A DNA stretch of 26,583 nt, from contig DFXY01000052.1 in assembly GCA_002381945.1 (NCBI GenBank), positions 39,287-65,869 on the forward strand, given 5' to 3'. The DNA is from Bacteriovoracaceae bacterium UBA4096 (lineage in GTDB: Bacteria; Bdellovibrionota; Bacteriovoracia; Bacteriovoracales; Bacteriovoracaceae). The notes beneath the pieces were generated by a model. It was not told the origin of the DNA, made no database searches, and worked only from the letters and a program-made list of their open reading frames with translations. Position 1 is the first letter of the stretch; the number at the start of each line of letters is the position of its first letter. Made by a program: the position numbers and the translations under genes. This document shows, piece by piece, positions 20,632 through 26,583 of the stretch.

Positions 20632-22260
20632 ATGAGAAAATTTTTATGGATGATTCTACTTGTTTCCGCTGCTTGCTCCTTTAAAAAAGGCCAATTGGAA
20701 AATCAAACTTTAAAAGGTCATGACAGTTTATATTCGGAGCCCGATGCGCCAAAACTCTCGGAATTGGCCCCTAATGAAAAACGCATTGTCATCGCTGCTA
20801 CCAATGATATTCATGGTCAGTCCCGCCCTCAATTGATTACTTTTAAAGATGAACATCAAAAGAATTTGCAAAATACCAGGATTGGCGGAGTCGATGTCAT
20901 CAATAGTTATTATAAAATTCTACGAGAAAATTACCCCAATCTTGTAATGGTGGATTCCGGAGATATTTTTAGTAGCGCAGATACTATAAACACCACTCGT
21001 GATTTTTATTCGTTCCTGAAGTACGATGGTCTATCCATTGGTCTGCGTGATTTTAATCTGAAGGTTCCGGCCTCAATTGGAAACAGCTCAAATCTCTTTA
21101 AAAAATTTGCCAAAACCTCCGATGTTCCGCTGATCATCAGTAATCTCTATGATCTAAAAACTGCTCGTGGAGTTGAATGGGAGGGGGCCAAGTCTCATCA
21201 CATCAAGGACGTGGGTGGTGTTCGGGTAGGTATTATCGGACTCATTCCTGATGATATTGTGGAACAGACCCCAGTAAACAACCGCATCGGCTTATTTGTG
21301 GAAAATATGCTCCAATCAACTCTTCGTCATGCGCGACTTCTTCGCTCTTTAGGTGCTGATGTGATCGTTGTTCTGACTCATCAAGGTCTAGACTGCTATA
21401 GTGAGTTAGCTTCAAGAACGAAACTTCATCCCATGAAATTGAATTTCGAACCTTTCAAAGATGGTATTTGTGATACTAAAAGTCCTTTAGGCCAATATCT
21501 GGAAAGGCTTCCACCACAATTGGTTGACGTAGTTATTGCGGGTAGAAATCATCAAAAGGTAGCAAACGAGGTTAACGGTACGCTGGTTCTAAGTGGCTAT
21601 CCTGATGGAAAAAGTTTCAGCTATGCTGAGCTGGTCGTGGACACCAAGAATAATAAGATCATTCCTGCAAAAACCGTTGTCCATCAACCAGTACTTTTCT
21701 GCCATGAATTTTTTAAAGAGACTAATGACTGTTTCACCGAAGATACTTCTGTAAATCATAAAGAAAGAATTCCGGCCACCTTCCTAGGTAAACCAATAGA
21801 GCGTGATTTAACTTTAGAAAAAAAATTTCCAGGACTCAAAGAAGACCAGTTATCACAGACTTTAAATCCCTTTGATGTTTCCAAAAGCTTAGTCAGTTTC
21901 AATGCAGATCTTTCCTTTGTACCTAAAAGTAGTGGTGAATCTCAGCTCTATGTTTTGGTTTTAACAGGTCGTAATCTTTTGAGAATCTTAGAAGAAGACT
22001 ATAATTTGAACCGCAAAGAAGACTGGCAACCTTCACCCTTTATACTCAGGGATGAAGAACTTTCCATAACGATATCGGGTTTGGAGCTGGAGTTAAATAA
22101 GGAATACCGTATTCTGAGTGACCTTGAGTCCCTGCAAAAACATCCCCTCCTAATCAGTCATTTTGGAAAAATTAAATCAGAGTCTTTAGCGAACTATTCC
22201 TGGTCTTCCATCCATAATACTGACTACATCTCATCTTCGATGGCAGCTCAGGTTCGTTAA
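20632..22260 (+). CDS. 5'-nucleotidase/UshA-like metallophosphoesterase lipoprotein with degraded active site
   Basis: 542 residues from the preferred ATG, which gives a lipoprotein-type signal (MRKFLWMILLVSAAC, Cys+1). An in-frame ATG at 20587 is the alternative; neither has a clear Shine-Dalgarno sequence. Numbered from 20587, the metallophosphoesterase frame is recognisable: AATNDIHGQ (Asp74, His76), MVDSGDIF (Asp126) and VLTHQGLD (His265). However, the canonical GNHEFD is GLRDFN (152-157), losing the metal-binding Asn and the catalytic His, and GGHTH is AGRNH (318-322), losing one metal His. The C-terminal part (from about 400) is diverged from the 5'-nucleotidase substrate domain. It is probably anchored in the envelope. 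Whether it still hydrolyses phosphoesters is doubtful. The stop overlaps the convergent gene in TTAA. Confidence 0.85.
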   Translation: MRKFLWMILLVSAACSFKKGQLENQTLKGHDSLYSEPDAPKLSELAPNEKRIVIAATNDIHGQSRPQLITFKDEHQKNLQNTRIGGVDVINSYYKILRENYPNLVMVDSGDIFSSADTINTTRDFYSFLKYDGLSIGLRDFNLKVPASIGNSSNLFKKFAKTSDVPLIISNLYDLKTARGVEWEGAKSHHIKDVGGVRVGIIGLIPDDIVEQTPVNNRIGLFVENMLQSTLRHARLLRSLGADVIVVLTHQGLDCYSELASRTKLHPMKLNFEPFKDGICDTKSPLGQYLERLPPQLVDVVIAGRNHQKVANEVNGTLVLSGYPDGKSFSYAELVVDTKNNKIIPAKTVVHQPVLFCHEFFKETNDCFTEDTSVNHKERIPATFLGKPIERDLTLEKKFPGLKEDQLSQTLNPFDVSKSLVSFNADLSFVPKSSGESQLYVLVLTGRNLLRILEEDYNLNRKEDWQPSPFILRDEELSITISGLELELNKEYRILSDLESLQKHPLLISHFGKIKSESLANYSWSSIHNTDYISSSMAAQVR

Positions 22261-23072
22261 CGGCAGAAGGCCCTCTGGCCTTCACATTGAACAGACAGAC
22301 CTTTCTGACAATAAGCAAAACTCGAATCTATTCTGCAATCAAATTTACTTTCTCGCCTTTGCCAGACCATGCCCCTTCGACAGGCCGGTCTACCTTTCGT
22401 GCCACAGATATGATGACCACAGAATTTTGGACCTTGTAAACAGCCATTGGGTATTTCATACCAGCCTTCCGGGCACTGGTCGCAGACGGAAGGTTTAACT
22501 TCTTCGCAATATTCGCTGATTTGATGACACTGAAAATCAGGTTTTACTAATCCCGGTTTAGAGGCCACAATTACCGAACTATGAGGTGCTAAGAGTAAAG
22601 TTTTTGGTGATTTAAATTCTGCTGAGGATAAATTCATCGCTGGAGAAGGCTTAGTGAAAGCTTTTTGAAATTTGGCCAACCATTCTTCACTTCGATAATT
22701 CTTAAAACTAATATCAAATGTCACAGTATCTTCATGGGTATTAAACTGCAGAGCTTTAATATCCGACCATTCTTTATCGCCCGGTTGCAGCACATAATCA
22801 TCACATTTATCAAAAGCATAAATGGTTTTAATTTTAAGCTTGCCCAAACTTTCACCGGGTACTTTGTAAAAAACACAATCTTTAAGCTGTTTTAAATCCC
22901 GATCAAGGTAATTGAAGGCAAATAGATTTTGCCAGGATTCTTTAGGTTTTAGGATTGGTTCATTTTTTTTATAAAACTCATGCTGGTGAGACAACTCTAT
23001 GAGATATCCCCAGTGTATTGGTTGAGCGGCCTCTGCAAGTAAAGTTGAAAGAAAAAGCATGATCCATATCAT
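22257..23072 (-). CDS. Secreted protein with a 12-Cys C-terminal domain
   Basis: 271 residues with a signal peptide (MIWIMLFLSTLLAEAAQ, cleavage after about 16). Residues 20-170 form an unknown domain with two cysteines (66, 90). Residues 182-270 hold twelve cysteines (182, 189, 197, 200, 211, 218, 223, 231, 246, 255, 263, 270), e.g. CDQCPEGWYEIPNGC, in an EGF/knottin-like spacing that points to a disulfide-stabilised extracytoplasmic module. The total of 14 is even. The ATG overlaps the stop of the upstream FGE-like gene (ATGA), with GAGG seven bases before it, so the two form an operon. No family is recognised; binding or adhesion is a guess. Confidence 0.65.
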   Translation of the reverse strand: MIWIMLFLSTLLAEAAQPIHWGYLIELSHQHEFYKKNEPILKPKESWQNLFAFNYLDRDLKQLKDCVFYKVPGESLGKLKIKTIYAFDKCDDYVLQPGDKEWSDIKALQFNTHEDTVTFDISFKNYRSEEWLAKFQKAFTKPSPAMNLSSAEFKSPKTLLLAPHSSVIVASKPGLVKPDFQCHQISEYCEEVKPSVCDQCPEGWYEIPNGCLQGPKFCGHHICGTKGRPACRRGMVWQRRESKFDCRIDSSFAYCQKGLSVQCEGQRAFCR

Positions 23073-24304
23073 GGAGACACCTCTTCATAGCACCTGAAGG
23101 CCACGGGTAATTTTTTTTCCTGAACCCCATTCCAATTTGAGAGGACGCCTAATTCGTGCCACTCAGAAGCTGGCAGAAAAAAGCGCGAAGACATTTTTAG
23201 ATTCTTTGTAGGTTCAATAAAATTTCTAAGTGATTCTGGGTAAAAACCTAACGAATAATGTAGACCCATCCAGGTTGCGGAATCCGTAGAAAAATATCGT
23301 TCATGGCAACCATGCACCTGGGCCAGTTGACAGTCAAGAGGAGCAAGCTGGTAATCAGGGTTGATCCTTGCCATACCTAAGAACGAACGGGAATGATCTC
23401 TCTGCCAGGGAGTCCCGGGACGCAATACCCGAGATGGTTTTGTCTCTTTCAAATCGGCCGGTGACATACTGGCAGCATCAAATAGTTTAGCTTCCAGCAA
23501 TCTTTTTCCATAAAAATTACAGTAGTTGATCTGATCTTTCAGGGATAAGAGTGCAGGTTTTGGCCACTGGCTTCTATTAATTTCTATTTTGGAAGGTTCC
23601 CCTCTGAGAATTCTCCATTCATTGACCTGACGGTTTGTTACATAAAATTTATCAATAAAGAGGTTTCTTCCAAAGTTATCCCAGATAAAGCCTTCGTCTT
23701 TTTCATCCTTCACTTTACCGTAACCGTAGATCCTTTCCGGAAGATAGGTATCGCGACAAGTATCGGCCAGAAGCATAGGTTGTGAGAGTCCTGGAATTTC
23801 TTTGACGATGAGCTCAACCATATAGCCATAGTTGAGACGCAGGCCTGATTCTTTTCTTTTAAAAAGATCATAATACCGAGGATTTTGTGAAAGGGCCGGG
23901 ATGGGTGCAAAGGCCGCTCTGGCCACCACATGAAACGTCTGACCAAAAAGCTCTACTTCAAGTGAAGGTGCTTCTTTAACACCACCTTGCCAATAACATT
24001 GCCAGAAATGCGGATTGCACTGGTAATAGCTTCGTCCCACTGTATTATCATGCAGAATTTCTTCTTCACAGCGGGTTCCCTCTTTAGGAAAATAGCGATC
24101 ACCCTCTTCCCAGAGCTTCAAAATTTTCTTTTGGGATGCTTCAATCACTTGAGTAAAAAGCTTCTCAGGCGGATCGATGCGCTTAACTCTCACCGGAGCG
24201 AGAGGTCGTGGGCGCATGAAGAGCAAAATTATGCCTAAAACGCTAAGAGTACCCAAGATCACGATGATCTTTGGTATAATGGAATTATCAGAATGTCTCT
24301 TCAC
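23069..24304 (-). CDS. Membrane-anchored protein with FGE/SUMF1-like C-terminal region
   Basis: 411 residues from a GTG start. One transmembrane helix (about 11-30) leaves the rest outside the cytoplasm. From about 210 the order of blocks resembles the formylglycine-generating-enzyme (SUMF1) fold: NLFIDKFYVTNRQVNEW (family: YIDKTEVTNxQY), INYCNFYGKRLLEAKLFDAA (family: YCxWxGKRLPTEAEWEYAA), WMGLHYSLGFYPESLRNF (in the GNVxEW position) and VAFRCYEE at the end (GFRC). The GGS motif and the paired active-site Cys of true FGE are not evident, so a binding role like other SUMF1-fold proteins is more likely than catalysis. There is no Shine-Dalgarno sequence, and the start is only 13 bases from the divergent prkA start. 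It is coupled to the Cys-rich gene by ATGA. Confidence 0.65.
   Translation of the reverse strand: MKRHSDNSIIPKIIVILGTLSVLGIILLFMRPRPLAPVRVKRIDPPEKLFTQVIEASQKKILKLWEEGDRYFPKEGTRCEEEILHDNTVGRSYYQCNPHFWQCYWQGGVKEAPSLEVELFGQTFHVVARAAFAPIPALSQNPRYYDLFKRKESGLRLNYGYMVELIVKEIPGLSQPMLLADTCRDTYLPERIYGYGKVKDEKDEGFIWDNFGRNLFIDKFYVTNRQVNEWRILRGEPSKIEINRSQWPKPALLSLKDQINYCNFYGKRLLEAKLFDAASMSPADLKETKPSRVLRPGTPWQRDHSRSFLGMARINPDYQLAPLDCQLAQVHGCHERYFSTDSATWMGLHYSLGFYPESLRNFIEPTKNLKMSSRFFLPASEWHELGVLSNWNGVQEKKLPVAFRCYEEVSP
24272..24280 (+). promoter_or_regulatory. Extended -10 promoter of prkA
   Basis: TGGTATAAT is a perfect extended -10 (TGn plus TATAAT). No -35 is needed or seen. Initiation near 24287 gives a leader of about 31 nt to the ATG at 24318 and excludes the longer reading frame that opens at 24177. 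The element lies within the first codons of the divergent FGE-like gene. Confidence 0.65.
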
Positions 24305-24317
24305 AGGATCAGGTTAT

Positions 24318-26513
24318 ATGAAATGGATGGAAGAAGTAAATAAAGAAGAAGGTCGCTACCAAAACGTATTGGCCTTCGATGATTACATGAAACTCTTCGA
24401 GAAGAATCCGGAGAAGGAACTGCGTCCGACCAATATCTATCTTAGAGATATGTTCGATTATTACGGAACTAATGAAAACGGCAGTTACAATCTGTTTACG
24501 CGAGAGCATGCAGATGCCCCTCCGGTGCATGGGCAGGTCAAGACTCAAAGAAAGATTCATCAATACCTTCAAAACTTTATGGAAGAAGGTTACAACAATA
24601 AATTCATTCTACTCATCGGGCCTAACGGTTCTTCAAAATCCAGTTTAATTAAGAAGATCATGCTTTCTGCGGAAGATTATTCTTTCACTGATGAAGGTGC
24701 TCTTTTTAGCTTTAGCTGGATCTTCCCGATTGATCAGTTTGTAAAAGGCTCTCTCGGTTTATCCAGTACCAGTGGTGGAGACAGGAACATTAATTCCTAT
24801 GCTTTTCTGGAAGATAAAGACATTTCCGCTATCATGACATCTGAATTAAAAGATCATCCCCTACTCCTTCTTCCGATTAAAACCCGTCAGAAACTAATTG
24901 AAGATGCTTTTAAAAATGATGGTTCAAGACTTGAAACGATTCGTAAGTCATATCTCTATAATGGGGATCTCTCGCAAAGGAATCGCTTGATCTTTGATGC
25001 CCTTTTGAAAAATTATAAAGGCAGCTACCAGGAAGTTTTTAAGCATATTCGGGTGGAGCGACTCTTCATTAACCGTCGCTACTCCATTGGCGCCACGACC
25101 ATTGAGCCCCAGCTGCATGTTGATGCTAATCTTCAGCAGATCACGATGGATCGTCGTCTGGCGTCCTTGCCACCTAGTCTTCAGTCTTTAAATCTATTTT
25201 CACTCTCGGGTGAAGTGGTTCTTGCTAACCGGGGGATTCTGGAATTTTCCGATCTGTTGAAAAGACCTCTTGATACATTTAAATACTTACTTATGACCAT
25301 GGAATCAAAAACTATCAATCTTCACGGTATACTGACTGAGCTGGATATTTTCTTCATCGGGTCATCTAATGAAATTCATTTCTCGGCGTTCAAGCAGCAT
25401 CCGGATTTTAATTCCTTTAAAGGACGCTTTAATTTCCTGCGGGTGCCTTACCTCATGAACTACCGCGAGGAAGAAAAAATATACGCGGAACAAATTTCCA
25501 AACTAAAAGAAGAGGCCACATTTGAACCTCATGCTCTTACCTCCCTGTGTTTTTGGTCAGTCATGACCAGAATGCGCGCGCCTGTGGCCAAGAATTTTCA
25601 CGATGAAAAACTGGGCAAGATAGCCGAAGCGCTTTCTCCTTTGGAAAAATGTCTGCTTTATGCGGATAAAGAAACACCAGATGCTTTTGATTCTGAATCC
25701 CGTCAAATTCTGAAGATGGCAGTGGAAGATGTTCAGAATGAGTATGAAAATGATTCAATGTACGAGGGTAAATTCGGGATATCTCCCCGCGAAGTAAAAC
25801 AGATCATTTATGATCTGGCCTATAACCATAAGGCCGTGACTTTCGTGGAAGTACTGGATTACTTAAATGATTTAAATGAAAAAAAAGCCGAATACGATTT
25901 TTTAAACATTTCTCATCAGGGCGAATATCACAACCCCAGTAAGTTCATTGACCTGATTGAAACCTGGAACCTGGATAAACTCGACAATGAAGTACGTGAA
26001 TCATTGGGTCTGGTAGATGAGCGCTCTTATGAGGACTATATCTCCAAATATATTCTTTCCATCAATGCCGTAATTAAAGGCGAGAAAGTGAAGAATACAG
26101 TAACAGGAAAATTTGAAGCACCTGATTCTTACTTTATCAATGAGTTTGAATCCAACGTGCATATGAATGAAGTTCCCGAAAAATTCCGCTCTAATTTGAT
26201 TGCGCGCTTAGGTGCCTACGCCCTGGATAATCGTGGAAAACCTATTGTTTACTCCGAAGTCTTTTTGGATCTGGTTCATCTCTTGCAGGAATCTTTCCGT
26301 AAAGAGCAGAAAAAGATCATCGATAAGATTGGACGCAATCTGGTGCTTTATCTGGCCGAGAAGAAAGGTGGGCATCATAACGTCGAAAAAGAAGTCAGGG
26401 ACATGATCATCAATATTATCCGGACCCTTCAGGATAAATATCATTATAGTGAGAATGGAGCGATCTCTTCACTTCAATATCTATTAAAAATGCGCTATGA
26501 CACTCAGAAATGA
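24318..26513 (+). CDS. prkA: PrkA-family serine protein kinase (AAA+ type)
   Basis: 731 residues from ATG 24318-24320 (AGG upstream), longer than the 630-645 of B. subtilis PrkA and E. coli YeaG. The frame opens at 24177, but the extra 47 residues are read from the divergent gene and are not family-like. After an N-terminal helix (EEGRYQNVLAFDDYMKLFEK), the AAA_PrkA domain has the Walker A segment GPNGSSKSSLIKK at about 101. LHGILTELDIFFIGSSNEIH and FKGRFNFLRVPYLMNYREEE are typical PrkA blocks, and KFGISPREVKQIIYDLA begins the kinase-like C-terminal part. In other bacteria PrkA works with YeaH (DUF444) and SpoVR in stress or sporulation. Here the next gene overlaps by ATGA, but only 25 codons of it are visible. 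Confidence 0.92.
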   Translation: MKWMEEVNKEEGRYQNVLAFDDYMKLFEKNPEKELRPTNIYLRDMFDYYGTNENGSYNLFTREHADAPPVHGQVKTQRKIHQYLQNFMEEGYNNKFILLIGPNGSSKSSLIKKIMLSAEDYSFTDEGALFSFSWIFPIDQFVKGSLGLSSTSGGDRNINSYAFLEDKDISAIMTSELKDHPLLLLPIKTRQKLIEDAFKNDGSRLETIRKSYLYNGDLSQRNRLIFDALLKNYKGSYQEVFKHIRVERLFINRRYSIGATTIEPQLHVDANLQQITMDRRLASLPPSLQSLNLFSLSGEVVLANRGILEFSDLLKRPLDTFKYLLMTMESKTINLHGILTELDIFFIGSSNEIHFSAFKQHPDFNSFKGRFNFLRVPYLMNYREEEKIYAEQISKLKEEATFEPHALTSLCFWSVMTRMRAPVAKNFHDEKLGKIAEALSPLEKCLLYADKETPDAFDSESRQILKMAVEDVQNEYENDSMYEGKFGISPREVKQIIYDLAYNHKAVTFVEVLDYLNDLNEKKAEYDFLNISHQGEYHNPSKFIDLIETWNLDKLDNEVRESLGLVDERSYEDYISKYILSINAVIKGEKVKNTVTGKFEAPDSYFINEFESNVHMNEVPEKFRSNLIARLGAYALDNRGKPIVYSEVFLDLVHLLQESFRKEQKKIIDKIGRNLVLYLAEKKGGHHNVEKEVRDMIINIIRTLQDKYHYSENGAISSLQYLLKMRYDTQK

Positions 26514-26583
26514 GTGAAATAGAAAAATCTTTCAGCACCGAAAAATACGTTGTGACCCATCCTGTTCAACTTGAACAGGATGG
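26510..26583 (+). CDS. Start of a gene coupled to prkA (truncated by window end)
   Basis: ATG at 26510-26512 overlaps the prkA stop in ATGA and opens a frame that runs to the window edge: MSEIEKSFSTEKYVVTHPVQ, then LEQD. Overlapping starts are common in this genome segment, which supports it. PrkA is often followed by a DUF444 (YeaH) gene, but these residues are too few to identify a family. A perfect 13-bp inverted repeat (26557-26583) lies inside it, so a terminator after prkA with no gene remains an alternative reading. Confidence 0.5.
   Translation, partial: MSEIEKSFSTEKYVVTHPVQLEQD

Noticed and set aside
24177..24317. Longer start for prkA giving 47 extra N-terminal residues
   Set aside because: The extra residues come from the antisense of the divergent gene, do not resemble PrkA, and lie upstream of the extended -10 at 24272-24280. 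The ATG at 24318 has an AGG and a family-like N-terminus.
1..26583. CRISPR arrays, tRNA or rRNA genes, transposases or integrases
   Set aside because: No spaced repeat array, cloverleaf-like sequence, rRNA segment or recombinase motif was found when reading both strands.

Overview
The window looks like chromosomal DNA of a Gram-negative, motile bacterium with moderately low GC. Outer-membrane beta-barrels, secreted Cys-rich proteins, a chemoreceptor behind a flagellar-sigma-like promoter and a long PrkA kinase suggest a Bdellovibrionota or Bacteriovoracales-type organism. That placement is inferred from gene content and protein style, not from a marker-gene comparison. No rRNA, tRNA, CRISPR array or insertion sequence was seen, and no gene-free stretch exceeds 300 bases.

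Layout. (1) 1-1936: end of an envelope-export operon, with a LolA-like lipoprotein-sorting protein (5' truncated) and an outer-membrane barrel. (2) 1913-4231, minus: a rifampicin-phosphotransferase-like PEP-utilising enzyme whose 3' end overlaps the barrel gene. (3) 4351-9678, plus: a housekeeping block of rplU, rpmA, terminator, obgE, rsfS, rlmH, gpmI and pfkA, covering ribosome structure and assembly followed by glycolysis. (4) 9657-10198: a 521-bp toxin-antitoxin-like cassette (DUF4160 plus ribbon-helix-helix) between two exact 21-bp direct repeats. The left repeat is the 3' end of pfkA, so the pair looks like an insertion scar. (5) 10168-12213, minus: an isolated ChlI/YifB N-terminal-type domain and three small secreted proteins, two of them paralogues. 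(6) 12308-16293, minus: glutamate dehydrogenase, a secreted protein of unknown function, and a parA-parB operon ending in a UUCG-loop terminator. (7) 16519-18797, plus: nadA and a cysteine desulfurase that probably supplies its Fe-S cluster. (8) 18794-20443, minus: a Cache-domain chemoreceptor with a FliA-type promoter. (9) 20632-22260, plus: a UshA-like lipoprotein with degraded catalytic motifs. (10) 22257-24304, minus: a membrane-anchored FGE/SUMF1-like protein coupled to a 14-cysteine secreted protein. (11) 24318-26583, plus: prkA, and the start of a gene coupled to it.

The packing is tight. Three convergent pairs overlap by exactly one palindromic stop tetranucleotide, several tandem genes overlap, and the prkA promoter lies inside the divergent neighbour. 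The most unusual items are the repeat-flanked TA cassette at pfkA, the catalytically degraded 5'-nucleotidase homologue, the secreted PGDNE-motif paralogue cluster, and the RPH-like enzyme. No complete large novel system could be demonstrated from sequence alone.
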